Shown in pieces: positions 1-9,905 of a stretch of 20,659 nucleotides of DNA (position 1 is the stretch's first letter; each line of letters begins with the position of its first letter). Below the pieces are notes generated by a model that was not told where the DNA came from, ran no database searches, and saw nothing but the letters and a program-made list of their open reading frames with translations. The DNA is from Nemertoderma westbladi (taxonomy: Eukaryota; Xenacoelomorpha; Nemertodermatida; Nemertodermatidae), in assembly GCA_032718475.1 (NCBI GenBank), contig JAUCBJ010004551.1, positions 1 through 20,659 on the forward strand, in the 5' to 3' direction. A program made the translations under genes and the position numbers.

Positions 1-250
1 TTACGAAAAGTTTTTTCGAGAACGGGATATGGGTGGGGACGTTTATCGCCATCCTAGAGCCGGGGTACCGTGGGGGGTCGACGACACATCTTCCCGCCAT
101 AGTATCCCGGCTCAGTCCGGTGCACCTTAGGGCAGCCCCCATATACCCTGAGCGTCCCTCTAGATTGGATGAAATCAGTAAATCGGCAGAACTGGCGGGT
201 TTCTGCCTTGAAAATCCCGAGACTGACTCTATCCAGGGCTTGTGTTGTTG
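1..250 (+). other. GC-rich open segment, possible exon or repeat fragment
   Basis: This stretch is much richer in G and C than the AT-rich sequence that follows from about 251. It stays open in one frame from position 3 to about 252, but there is no ATG near the start and the left end is cut by the window. I do not recognise the translated product. It could be the end of an exon, a decayed transposon fragment or chance. A weak resemblance (an xEPxYR string) to the open segment at 1201-1430 is visible and may be coincidence. Confidence 0.2.
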
Positions 251-468
251 TTAATATTATTTCTTATTTGTAAATAAAGATTAATAATAATAAATATTAT
301 AGTAGATAAGATTGTCAATTTCTACTACATATATTTGTAACACCAAATTAAGCAGAATTGCTTTTATTAAAAAAAAAATAATGACTTTCCTAAACAATAA
401 GCAATATACATAATCAAAATAAATAATGAATAATAATAAATATCATTTATAAATATTGTATTTTTTAG

Positions 469-662
469 ATGATATTGAAGAAGGTGTGTGGGGGCAACTT
501 GTGCCGAGGATTAAAGGGGGCGGCCTGCCCTTGCTACCGGAGGGGGTTGAAGGAGACATGGGTAATCGAAGGGGACATCCTCCTGCCAGCGATTTTGGAT
601 GCGGAAAAATAAGGTGGAACCCCACCCATTTTCATCGCGGTACTTTACCGCGATGTTTCTGA
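469..662 (+). other. GC-rich open segment with possible splice acceptor
   Basis: A T-rich run ending in TTTTTTAG (about 461-468) is followed by a GC-rich open frame that reads to a TGA at 660-662. This looks like a terminal-exon arrangement embedded in AT-rich sequence. The product is Gly/Pro-rich and not recognised. The opposite strand is also open across much of the segment, which weakens the coding case. It could equally be part of a dispersed repeat. Confidence 0.2.
633..655. repeat. Perfect 10-bp inverted repeat with 3-nt loop
   Basis: CATCGCGGTA (633-642) is followed by CTT and then its exact reverse complement TACCGCGATG (646-655). A second small hairpin (GGTGG-AACC-CCACC) lies just upstream at about 613-626. 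No run of T follows that would suggest a pol III or bacterial-type terminator. Function unknown. Confidence 0.6.
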
Positions 663-1200
663 ATAGGGGTAGGCATTTTAATATTCAAATTGATAATAAA
701 ATTTGCTGATTAAAAAATATAGAAAACCTTAACTAATCATTTACATACAGTACTTACACTATTGTACTTTTTAATTAATTGATAGTAGCAATAATAAATT
801 GAAGAACACCATGTTTGTAAGATATAAAAAATAGGCTACCAATTAAAGTCATACCAAAAACAATTATTCAACACCAAAATAATAAATGCTTTTTGGTGAG
901 AAATATTCAAAATTGGGGGATGTAAATTGGTGAGAAGTAATTATTTCTGGTGTGAAATCATCTAATATGGGGTTGCAGTCAATTACTGTAGTTGCTTAAA
1001 AATATGACATTCTCGTTAAAAAATTGTTACATTAAAAATAATATAATTATTGACATTTTATTACATTTCGCAATATGCAAAAACGTAATTCTCTAATGGC
1101 TATTATTATATTATTAAAACGTAATATTTGGATAATTTAGATTACAAATTTAGTTTCAATATTTATATTTCAAATATTATTTACATTTTCAGTCTATTAG
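663..1200. other. AT-rich stretch without recognisable gene
   Basis: I see only AT-rich sequence with short A and T runs. A weakly repeated phrase containing TTGGTGAGAA occurs twice around 893-935. No open frame of note and no known repeat family was recognised. The last bases (TTTTCAG, 1192-1198) could act as a splice acceptor for the next segment. Confidence 0.5.
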
Positions 1201-1471
1201 GGATTTGTCGACAGCGCAAACGTTCGCAGAACTCAATCATGGGAACGTTGAAAGCAATAGATTTTTTACCCGCGATGTTAATATCAGGCAGGTTGTGGAA
1301 ATATGGGAGCCGGCCTACCGCGAGAATAAATCCCAGGGAGTAATCCCCTTGGTACCAACGGCGGTTATGTCCGCCAAAGCAGATATGTCTGCATTCAGAA
1401 GAACAGTACCGCCAGACTGTTTCAGTTTTAATTATTTACATCATTTCATATTTACAATAGTAGCTAGATAG
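1199..1471 (+). other. Open segment preceded by splice-acceptor-like sequence
   Basis: After ATTTTCAG the sequence becomes GC-richer and reads openly in one frame to a stop at 1469-1471. The first part (to about 1430) is hydrophilic and protein-like, while the last stretch is AT-rich and may be non-coding. No domain was recognised. A candidate internal or terminal exon of an unidentified host gene is possible, as is a decayed mobile-element piece. Confidence 0.22.
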
Positions 1472-1788
1472 TTGACATATCTGTATAGGTGGTGGGCGTT
1501 TATTTACATTTTTGATAATTAAAAACACATGTGATCAAAACAAGTTTAGTTAATTATAGTATTACATTCGGTATATAATTGTTATTTTACCATATGTATT
1601 AAGATAAAGGAGGAAAACTGGACGCAATAAAAATTCTTCCCTCTCCAGGGGAAATTGGACGCAAATAACAGATGAATACTCTCAAAAATAAAACTGGTAC
1701 CTGTTCTATTGAGTTTAGTTTATTGTTTTGGTTAAAATAATGTGCCACAGTAAACTGCCCCTTTCCCTACATTGAGAAATTAACATTG

Positions 1789-2049
1789 ATGCGGGATATT
1801 AATCCAGTTAGTCGATCGGTCATGCCCTATCAAAATTATTTAGTAAAACATGATATGTATAATTTTTATAAATTGATCCTTCAATCCTTCCCTTTCCAAA
1901 ATCCAATAGTCCCCGAGCGTTTAAGAAAAGCTTTTGGAAAATTAAATGATTGTCTTCAATTTCCTATTATTAAAACTACATTATATATATTCGGGAGTAA
2001 TAATATTAGCACTAAATACCCATTTCTTCAATTAAAATATCGGAATTGA
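1789..2049 (+). CDS. Unassigned small ORF (86 aa)
   Basis: An ATG at 1789 opens a frame of 86 codons ending in TGA at 2047-2049. The frame is open further upstream, back to a TAA at 1738-1740. The predicted product mixes hydrophobic and aromatic residues with a Lys/Arg-rich middle. It has no signal peptide, membrane segment or motif that I recognise. Its neighbours are non-coding or repeats. It may be a real short protein, the remnant of a larger gene, or a chance frame. I give no function. Confidence 0.2.
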   Translation: MRDINPVSRSVMPYQNYLVKHDMYNFYKLILQSFPFQNPIVPERLRKAFGKLNDCLQFPIIKTTLYIFGSNNISTKYPFLQLKYRN

Positions 2050-2429
2050 ATGATATTTTTTGTAATTAACTTATTATTTATAGTACATTATCATACTATT
2101 GCATTATGAGTCACTATACTATATTACTATACAGTAGGCATATTACCATATTACGATATTTTACATGCAGAACCAGTTTCTCATTGTTATTTAATACAGA
2201 ATAACATTTTTAATGTGAATTTGAATTTCCCGCTGTCCCTCTGCAGTGATTTTATTATTATCAATACCATTGTATGATGCATTTGTTCTTATTATATGAT
2301 ATTGATTATATTGAATGGGAGAATCTTTTAGGCTCATTAAGCCAAGGAATGCCTGTTCACCACCATGGGTTATCTTCCATAGTAAATCCTTCCACTCTGT
2401 TTCCCAAGTTGTCTTGGTTCCCATTTATC

Positions 2430-2570
2430 GTGCACTGAAGGATGAAAGCCGGGGTTGGGCTAAGGCTGCAGCATTAAAAGCACTGCGCCCAAACAGTGCT
2501 GCCCCATCTAGGGATCGAATCAGGGCTCCCTAATTGGAAGCCCAGGAATGTCACCACTAGACCAAGCTGC
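2430..2570 (-). repeat. tRNA-derived SINE (Gly/Glu-type head)
   Basis: On the minus strand the head starts near 2570 with GCAGCTTGGTCTAGTGG. It contains a pol III A box (TGGTCTAGTGG, 2554-2564) and a B box (TGATTCGATCC, 2512-2522), about 31 nt apart as in tRNA genes. The anticodon-loop region reads CTTCCAA, suggesting descent from tRNA-Gly(TCC). The 3' acceptor arm does not pair with the 5' end and the sequence continues into an unrelated body with further CAGCACTG-type repeats. It is therefore a SINE and not a working tRNA. The 3' limit of the body is uncertain and may extend to about 2200. Confidence 0.7.
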
Positions 2571-2693
2571 ATTATTATATATATTACATTGTTTATATTG
2601 ACATTTATATATTACAGTGAGTATTACATGATGGCCTTATGAGGGACCTACACTTATTCTAGTATTTACTGTATTGTTACTAATTTTAATTGT

Positions 2694-2904
2694 AGATTCG
2701 CCTAACCTCAGTTTGTACTGGGGTGGTGTGTCAGGGCACGTATGGTTTATTCCATACGTGTCCCTGTTATTCCACAACATATTCAAAATTGATATTCCGC
2801 AGGCTGTCAACGAGAAGGGAGTGCCTCTGCGACAGGAGCCCTTCAATTCGAACTCATTCACACTGTTGTTCGTAGAAGGAGAGTACTTGAACGTTAGTAA
2901 TTAG
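2694..2904 (+). other. Open segment flanked by splice-like signals
   Basis: TTTTAATTGTAG precedes a GC-richer open segment that reads to a TAG at 2902-2904. A GTTAGTAA string (about 2892) could be a donor site. The product has a Trp/Gly-rich beginning and a hydrophilic end (around PLRQEPFNSNSF) and is not recognised. The opposite strand is also open in part. It is a candidate exon at best. Confidence 0.22.
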
Positions 2905-3763
2905 TTTATGAATATATTTAAACAGCATTGCTATTTTAGCATTGATATGTAATGTTTCCTAAATCAACTGTATGTATAGACAAATGGAATAAAGGTTCAG
3001 TAATACTTTGCGAGTTGAGTTGACTACCACATAATTTTTCGTATTTGTAAAAAGTAGGCCTACTTCATGATAATTCACTTATGATAAAATTTTTTAAGAA
3101 TGTCCAATTAATGTTTTTATATTAAATGAGGCTGTTAGTAGGACGCCTAATGCTGAATATTTTAATTACCATAATTGAACTTTTGAAAACGTACATTTAT
3201 CGAAATTAAATAAGAATATCCAACATAAGATTTCACACCTACGCCTGCACACACATACGGGCATATGGTGTAAAACGAGGACTTCCGTATATCATCTACA
3301 AACCGAGGACTATCAATTCTTTTCTTTATCTCGTTTTCGTAAAACTAATTTAAAAAAACACCTTCACTTTTCAATAAACGGTACGAGATGGGTTCAACAC
3401 ACTTTGAATATAATAGTTGAAAGTGTAAATTTGTTCACGCGTATTTCACAGGGGCACCGAGGACATGGAACATACACAATATACACATGTGTGTGAGAGG
3501 TCCTCGGTTCTACTTAACTTCAGGTGAAACTTATACTATTATGGCCCTGACAGGAACAAAAAATATGTTGAATATCATATGATCCATTATTAATTAATTA
3601 TTTATATACCTTATCTGCTTCATTTAAGATCAACATTTAAACAATTATTGAATAATATTATATGTTTACATAATTTATTTTAATTTGTATGTCTGGAATA
3701 TTCAAACCATTCAATCCTAATGCTGAGCTGCCTGTATCCAATCCCATTATCGGCATTTAATAA
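2905..3763. other. AT-rich stretch without gene
   Basis: No convincing open frame was found. An 11-bp inverted motif AACCGAGGAC / GTCCTCGGTT occurs at about 3301 and about 3506. The same GAGGTCCTCGGTTCT phrase reappears at 4502, which suggests a dispersed repeat. TAGGCCTA occurs near 3056. Confidence 0.5.
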
Positions 3764-3930
3764 TGTAGTTTGGGACTTCGAGCAGCACGTGAACAACTAA
3801 CTTAACTGGTTATGTAGTTTCGGACTTCGAGCAGTACATGAACAACTAAGCTAGAACTGCTTATTTAGTTTAGGACTTCGCGCAGCACGTGAACAACTAA
3901 CTTAACTGGTTATGTAGTTTGGGACTTTTA
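3764..3930 (+). repeat. Tandem repeat, about 50-bp unit, 3.3 copies
   Basis: Units start at about 3764, 3813, 3864 and 3913 with TGTAGTTTGGGACTTCG or close variants, followed by AGCAGCACGTGAACAACTAA. Spacing is 49, 51 and 49 bp. The last copy decays into T-rich sequence. Confidence 0.85.
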
Positions 3931-4497
3931 GTAGTATTTTTTACTTTTACTTTACATTTTTACTTTTAGTAGACTTTTAGTAGTTTTTGGTTATATAGTT
4001 TGGGATTTTTTTAATAGTTCAGTGAATTCGGTAATTCTGTTAAAATATATTGTCCGGAAGTTTTACGATAATTTGTGCAAAAATCATTGTAGGGCAAATA
4101 AATTGTCCCCAAAAATTTACAAGTACGGTAAACTTTAATGTGGGAAGTTATATTATATTGTTAAATGTTAAGGAAATTTCTCAAGATTTGTTGTAATACT
4201 CCTTTTTAGAGTTTGGTCAGTTGTCATTTATTGCCTTACCGGGTTTCTGTGATGTTTACAGTAGGCCTCGCATATCTACAGTACTGTACAATAATAAACC
4301 AATTTAACTGCAACTGAGATGTACAATGTTGGCAATGATATATCTACAGTATTAAGCTACTGCATTTCATTATTTGCACAATGAATATGAAATAATTTTA
4401 GTTATAATATATTTACATTATAAGCCCCCTTAAAGGCAAATTACATTCATTTAAACTTTTTTCCTTTTCCTACTGGTCGTTTAATGTACTAAAGGTT
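3931..4497. other. AT-rich stretch without gene
   Basis: Short decayed TTTTACTTTTAGTAG repeats lie at about 3935-3985, continuing out of the upstream tandem repeat. Beyond them I see no gene, RNA or recognisable mobile element. Confidence 0.5.
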
Positions 4498-4731
4498 TTA
4501 TGAGGTCCTCGGTTCTTCTGAAAAAAGCACCTTCCCTATTATGGTATCCAAGAAACAGATGATTGTTTCCTTACCATGGGCCTTCTCTTCGGATAATACA
4601 ATGGTGCTTTCTGTTCCATTTTGCAACCACATCGCTGTTGTAAATATCTTAATCGCCTCCCTATTCCAATGGGCACTCTGTGCCTCATCCTGGTAATAAC
4701 AGGGAAAGTTGGTGGCGAAGTCTACCTGCAA
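4498..4731 (-). pseudogene. Fragment of a DDE-like transposon protein (partial)
   Basis: The minus strand reads an open frame of 77 codons without an ATG at its start. It contains VDFATNFPCYYQDEAQSAHW followed by a hydrophobic strand and an S/D-rich segment. From memory this resembles a recurrent protein family of marine invertebrate genomes with the signature VDFAExY-QDExQSAHW, probably of transposon origin. I cannot name the superfamily securely. The fragment begins abruptly at about 4731, exactly where the BEL/Pao-like fragment begins on the other strand. It ends in sequence carrying the GGTCCTCGGTT repeat. It is clearly a broken remnant. Confidence 0.45.
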
Positions 4732-5034
4732 TAAGGCGGATGTTGAAACAACCGAAACTTATCAACAACTATCTGCTTGCGTTGAAACGTTTGAAGTCTA
4801 TACGCCAGCGTTTGTTGCGTGATGAGAAGGCCCATATGCAATGCAACACCCAACTTCAGACATACTTTGAAAAGGGTTACTCCATGAGGATGTTAAACCC
4901 AGAAGTTGTTACTGACAAGACGTACTACCTTCCACATCACTATGAACGACATCCAGATACACTCAAAAAGGTGCACGTGGTCAATGACTGCACTGCCCTC
5001 TTTCAGGGGATGTCCCTTCAGGGATGTACAATAA
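4732..5034 (+). pseudogene. BEL/Pao retrotransposon pol fragment
   Basis: The translation has features of the linker and start of the reverse transcriptase domain of BEL/Pao polyproteins. In order these are an NNYLLALKRLKSIRQRLLRD helix, a short spacer with FEKGYS, then YYLPHHY and KKVHVVNDCTALFQGMSL, matching the family's YLPHH ... K-VRVVFD-SA-F-G-SLN pattern. The catalytic YxDD region, RNase H, integrase, gag and LTRs are all absent. The frame runs on to 5099 without similarity. A transfer or excision scar joins it to the minus-strand fragment at 4731. It cannot function. I am fairly sure of the family. Confidence 0.75.
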
Positions 5035-5099
5035 TACTAAAACATTATGATTTTAATGTTATTAAATGCATGGTATTATCTTGTAATAGGCATACATAG

Positions 5100-5716
5100 A
5101 GTTTCCATATAAACAATGTTATTTCTATAAATACAATAACTTATTACATCTGAACAAAATTGGTGCGGTTTGTTTTATAATATAATAGAGTAAGAATTGT
5201 TGAAAACGCTATTTATTAATATTTTAATCATAATGTGAATAATAATGTTAGCATTATGTGAACACCCATTTAAAACAGTGAAATAAACCCACAACGCAAT
5301 GCTTTTATCTTATAGCAAATATATCTTAACAACTGTAATATATAATAATGTCTGGTGACCCGTAATGTAGTGCTAAGCTGCTAACCTCGTAGGTATAAAA
5401 ACATAACTTTCCGATACCCAATAGGGCATCTACAGTATTACAATTTTATTATTATTTTTGCAAGAAACAATTAAAACAATTAAAATGTATAATTATAGGT
5501 AGGCCTACAGTATGCTGCATTAGTATACAGTATATTAATATGTTCAAGTCGAATCAATCTAGTCGGTCTCTAATCTAGTCGGCATCGGTATCCATCACCA
5601 CCACAGCTACATCCACCACCACTGCTTCCAATATCCCCTACCCATCCACAGCCAGAAGCATCGGTACGCAGACCACGGAGAGCAGGCCGGAAGCGGTCAC
5701 TCCGTATCTGCAGTGT
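5100..5716. other. Stretch without gene
   Basis: The sequence is AT-rich up to about 5560. Then comes a short duplicated phrase (ATCTAGTCGG at about 5558 and 5573) and a CAC/CCA-rich run (5592-5650) leading into the minisatellite. No coding region recognised. Confidence 0.5.
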
Positions 5717-6333
5717 AAAAGATCCCCACTTGCTCCACCAATGCCTTTGTTAAGTAAATGTGTGAGTAAGCCTACCTACCGCTAAAAGATCCCCACTTGC
5801 TCCACCAAAGCCTTTGTTAAATAAATGTGTGAGTAGGCCTACCTACCACTAAAAGATCCCCACTTGCTCCACCAAAGCCTTGTTAAATAAATGTGTGAGT
5901 AAGCCTACCAGCCTTATTAAATAAATGTGTAAGTAAGCCTACCTACCGCTAAAAGATCCCCACTTGCTCCACCAAAGCCTTTGTTAAATAAATGTGTGAG
6001 AAGGCCTACCTACCGCTAAAAGATCCCCACTTGCTCCACCAAAGCCTTTGTTAAATAAATGTGTGAGTAGGCCTACCTACCACTAAAAGATCCCCACTTG
6101 CTCCACCAAAGCCTTGTTAAATAAATGTGTGAGTAAGCCTACCAGCCTTATTAAATAAATGTGGGCGTAGGCCTACCTACCACTAAAAGATCCCAACTTG
6201 CTCCACCTACACCTTTGTTAAATAAATACAGTAAAATACAGTAAATAAATGAGTAAGCCTACCAGCCTTGTTAAATAAATGTGTGAGTAAGCCTACCAGC
6301 CTTGTTAAATACATGTGTGAGTAAGCCTACCAG
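5717..6333 (+). repeat. Minisatellite with higher-order 234-bp period
   Basis: The basic unit begins AAAAGATCCCCACTTGCTCC and ends in GTGAGTAGGCCTACCTACC. Copies start at about 5717, 5784, 5851, 5951, 6018, 6085 and 6185. The spacing is 67, 67, 100, 67, 67, 100, so three units plus one truncated 33-bp unit form a 234-bp higher-order repeat present twice and decaying in a third copy. The right end contains only the AGCCTTGTTAAATAAATGTGTGAGTAAGCCTACC half-units. Each copy carries the TAGGCCTA or AAGCCTA motif. Confidence 0.95.
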
Positions 6334-8551
6334 TAGGGGTCGGTAGTACAGGGAGTAATTTCATAAAAGTTGTTGAAAGTAGTTGATCAATAGCTCATTC
6401 GAAAAGTATTTTTATGCTGATTCCAAATATGTACTACTTTTCAGCTTTTAGTGCAGTCAAAATGAGCACACAGCGATTGAAAATATGTAAGCTCAATCAG
6501 AAGCGGTCCATAGTATAATATAATTAAGCGATAGAGTGAATTCTCACTGTAGTGTGGGTGTAAAGGCTTTTGCGTAATTAGCCGGTTATATTCCCCGTAA
6601 AGTACTCTGTAGTTAGTTTACTAGGCATAAAAAGGCCGTGTCCTTACTGTACTGGTGTTTTAGAGGACATAAAGATAATTTCTTCTGTAGGTGTACTTTA
6701 GAGGACATAATCCGCAATTTGGTGACGCAATAAGCTGAATCCTCTTGAAAACAGTGTGGCTACCATGACGACGGCTAACAGCTGATATTGCCATGTCGAA
6801 CATTTCTTTGTTCTTTGTTCTCTCTTTGTTCGGTCGACCAATCAGAGCGTTTTTTGACTCTGTGTTGGAGGTTGGATACAGAAACTCATGAATTCAGTGT
6901 ATATGTTTTTGCCCAGAGCCTAAGAACACCGGCTTTTGGCACCTCCGTGTTTCAGTCTTTAGCTTAACATTAGTAGGCTTAATTATAGAACGTATATCTG
7001 TTATCTCAACTTATCTCACTTACTTACTCAACAATCTGTCGGTTATTCATTATATTTGTTGATGAAATATTATATCGGAATACTGATCAATAATCAGACA
7101 CCCCAATCTTCTTGATATACTAAAGGTTAGAGAGACCGGATACATATAACAATTGCGACTTACATTAAGTGGTTTGAAGTGAATCTAATGCTATTTCATA
7201 GGCCCGACATAAATTGTCTGTTGCTCTCTTTATATGTGACTAAAATTAGTGAAGGTCGGCAGATTAGTGTGCAGTATTGTGCAGCATTGTATATGATTGT
7301 AACTGATAACAAAGCATTTCCTAAAGAATGCGCCATATACGTGAATCTATAGCCATTCCGTTGTGTCTAGTTTAAGTCATAACTCTGTTTAGGTATTTAG
7401 AGCGCCACGTCCTAAAGGAACTGTTAATATTTCCCGAAAGTGAATAATATTTGTCAGAGATTATATATTACGATCAGTCGAATAATACAGTAGGCTTACA
7501 CCTCAATCAAGTTAAGCTTCCGAATTCAGTCTCCCGGGTATATCCAGCGGGTGAATGATTGCGCATAGACTGGTTTCGGCTAATGTAGTGTATCAAATAC
7601 TCGTCATAGGCTAAAGACTATCTATCACCTAAAAGACATCCCAATTTGGCAGGTTAAACTGTCAAAGGTCTTAAAAGCGCAAACAATAACAGATATTGCT
7701 TCTGGATTGCGGCGTAAGCAATCAAGTCGAAAGTACCGGCCAACCGGTACCCAGTAGGCCTGACTACCTAACCACCCGGACCGGTACCTACAGCAGTACA
7801 GGTACGACAGTATTATTCGATTTCGATTATTATCTACCGGTAGGCCTTAATAATTAATCAGGGACTGCAGCCCTGGTTTTTTATTGAGATTTTACTTATT
7901 TCTGTCAGTTTTATTTACTTGTAGGTTAATATTGAGCAGAAGGCGTGTAAGCCTGCTCAGATTGTACAGATAATTTGTAGGCTTGACTGTTGTAGGCTTG
8001 ATAGTAGTCTGCCATCGTTTGGTCTGTACTTTGTTTGTGTAGTCTGTACAGGTAGCGTATAATTCTTATTTAGATAATTTGTAGGCTGGATAGTTGTCTG
8101 GCTGTTGTTAGGTCTGTGGAAATTTCGGTGTGTGTAGAGTGTATGTCCGATAAAGTGCCAGTTGGGAACGTAGGGGCTTCCAGAGCTGTGAGGTAAACCC
8201 CCTGTGAAAGAATAAGTCGTACTACTAGGTTAGAACGCATACTAACTAACCATTTCGGAGTCTGCACATACCGTAGTTTGTTTGGGCTTGATAATGATCA
8301 GCACCATGTAATTACAGTTTGCATCTCTCAGCTGCCCACAGAATAGCCAATAACCCTTGCTCACAAACAGCCCACCTCGTTTCAGCATCATTCAAAAATC
8401 GTGATCCACATATGATGATCATGCATCATATAGAAACCAAGGCTGTTTTTTCATTTTTTTTAAGCCTGTTATAACGTCATTAAATCCAAATAGTTGTCCC
8501 CATCATCACATTTGATATTGTTTTTATCGGGTAGTATCCGGTTGGTATCCA
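6334..8551. other. Two-kilobase stretch without recognisable gene
   Basis: No open frame with coding character was found. It contains a CCAAT box in ACCAATCAGAGCG (about 6838). It also holds a GTACCGG-CCAA-CCGGTAC inverted repeat (7733-7750) with a related ACCGGTACC at about 7780. An imperfect direct repeat starts AGATAATTTGTAGGCT at 7968 and again at 8072. A minus-strand frame at 8070-8267 overlaps that duplication and shows no family features. Confidence 0.5.
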
Positions 8552-8599
8552 GTGTTTAAAATCAATATATTAGAATCAACTCCACTTTACAATTTTTTC

Positions 8600-8794
8600 A
8601 TGAAAGAGGGATTGGCTGATAATAATAAAGACGGTGAGGGATTGTCTGATAATAATAATAAAGACAGTGAGGGATTGTCTGATAATGATGGACTATGCGA
8701 TATAGACATTGGTCTGGAATTGTTTGATAAATACAATATTGGAGGGGGAACTTGTGATATTATTGACTTTGGTGACGATGATTTTGGAGGATGA
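8600..8794 (+). CDS. Unassigned acidic, repetitive small ORF
   Basis: From an ATG at 8600 (the frame is open from 8552) a short product reads to a TGA at 8792-8794. It begins with three copies of a GLxDNN-KDxE type repeat, coded by the imperfect DNA repeat GAGGGATTGTCTGATAATAA, and ends in a Gly/Asp-rich tail (IIDFGDDDFGG). Such acidic low-complexity tails occur in many unrelated proteins. I recognise no family. It lies immediately before the G-rich repeat region and could be the end of an exon or a chance frame inside a microsatellite. Confidence 0.25.
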   Translation: MKEGLADNNKDGEGLSDNNNKDSEGLSDNDGLCDIDIGLELFDKYNIGGGTCDIIDFGDDDFGG

Positions 8795-8848
8795 TTTTTT
8801 TTACTTTACTATTAATACTAACATAGGAGACACAGGTGGTCCGGCCAA

Positions 8849-8995
8849 CGGGAGCCTGCAAGGCCACGTAGTTAGTACGCAGGGAGTAGCGGGGGTGAGA
8901 GACCCCGAGGGGAGCCTGCGAGTCACGTAGTTAGGCGGGGAGCAGCGGGGGTGAATCAACCCGACGGGAGCCTGCCAGGCCACGCAGTTGCACAG
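8849..8995 (+). repeat. Tandem repeat, 56-60-bp unit, 2.5 copies
   Basis: GGAGCCTGC followed by a CACGTAGTTA-type segment and GGGAGTAGCGGGGGTGA recurs with the GGAGCCTG at 8851, 8911 and 8967. Copies differ by small indels. It is GC-rich, in contrast to the surrounding DNA. Confidence 0.85.
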
Positions 8996-9050
8996 GGAGA
9001 GGCGACAGTGAACAGACCAGCCGCAGTAGAGACAGTTCATCGACTAGAGA

Positions 9051-9410
9051 GGGGTGTAGAAGCGAAGTAAGTGGTAGCGAGTGGGGGGGGGGGGGGGGCT
9101 GCGGGCGCCCCACCACGGGAGATTTGGCGAGTGGGGGGGGGGGGGGGGGGGGGCAGAGAATGTCCCACAAGAGGGATGTAGAAGTGAAGTAAGAGATAGC
9201 AAAGTAAGAAGTGGGGGGGGGGGGGGTCTACGGGCGCCCCACCACGGAAGATTAGTGGCGAGAGAGGGGGGGGCAGAGAATGCCCCACAAGAGGGGCGTA
9301 GAAGCGAAGTGAGAGGTAGTGAAGTAAGAAGTAACGGCTACGGGCGCCCCACCACGAGAGATTAGAAGCGAGAGGGGGGGGGGGGGGCAGAGAATCGCCC
9401 ACACGCATTG
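9051..9410 (+). repeat. Tandem repeat of about 110-129 bp with poly-G tracts
   Basis: The CGGGCGCCCCACCACG block starts at 9102, 9231 and 9341. Between blocks come GCAGAGAATGCCCCACAAGAG and a GTAGAAGCGAAGTxAGAGGTAG segment. Unit length varies mainly because the G runs differ: 9083-9098 (16), 9133-9153 (21), 9213-9226 (14), 9266-9273 (8) and 9374-9387 (14). The tracts are strong G-quadruplex candidates and are prone to replication slippage and assembly error. Long Pro-rich frames on the minus strand here are by-products of the C runs. Confidence 0.9.
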
Positions 9411-9905
9411 GCGGATAATGCGCGGGGCGAATTAGGTGAACCGCGGCACCCGATGACGGAGAATAGTAGGGGGATGACGAGTATCCCCAGGAGGGTCCAG
9501 CCGGACAGAGAGAGATGTTAGTGCCGAGAGCGGGTGAGCGAGAAGACGTCAGACGGAAGAGAGAAGAAGAATAGTGGAGTTTAACCAGGAGGTCGACGAG
9601 AGATCTCATGAGTGGGGACGCTACATTGGAGAGAGAAGAAGAGAAGAGAATAGAAGAGGCGTCGCTACGAGCGACCGGAGAGCGAGGACGGATAGCGAGC
9701 CGGCAGTAGTAGAGATAGAGTTGGGGAGTCAGTGGGGTCAAACTCCGGGAGATTGCCATCGCCCCGGAGAGACGCACCACACACTAAGAGAAGGGTACAG
9801 GACGTACCGATACTAGGAAGAGAACAGGAGAGGGGATTGAAGAGAAACTTCCCGACGGGATATAGCTGCCGATCGAGAGTACGGTAGTCATGGGGAGAGG
9901 CCTTC
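9411..9905. other. Purine-rich stretch, reading frames uncertain
   Basis: The sequence is rich in GAGA/GGAGAG on the + strand. A + frame (about 9574-9816) yields an Arg/Glu-rich product, typical of purine-rich DNA, and I see no family. It links the G-tract repeat to the open frame starting at about 9906 and may belong to the same decayed unit. Confidence 0.35.

Noticed and set aside
2191-2424. 77-codon minus-strand frame as a gene
   Set aside because: It lies at the downstream side of the SINE and has no recognisable features; probably SINE body or chance.
2498-2570. A functional tRNA gene
   Set aside because: A and B boxes are present but the acceptor arm does not pair and the sequence runs on as a SINE body.
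5717-6333. CRISPR array
   Set aside because: The repeats are directly tandem and long with no unique spacers, and the genome is eukaryotic.
8801-9170. Minus-strand frames rich in Pro and Leu
   Set aside because: Shadows of the 56-60-bp and poly-G repeats.
9037-9780. 247-codon Pro/Ser-rich minus-strand frame
   Set aside because: It is produced by C runs and the tandem repeat on the opposite strand. Composition follows the repeat and no family features are visible.
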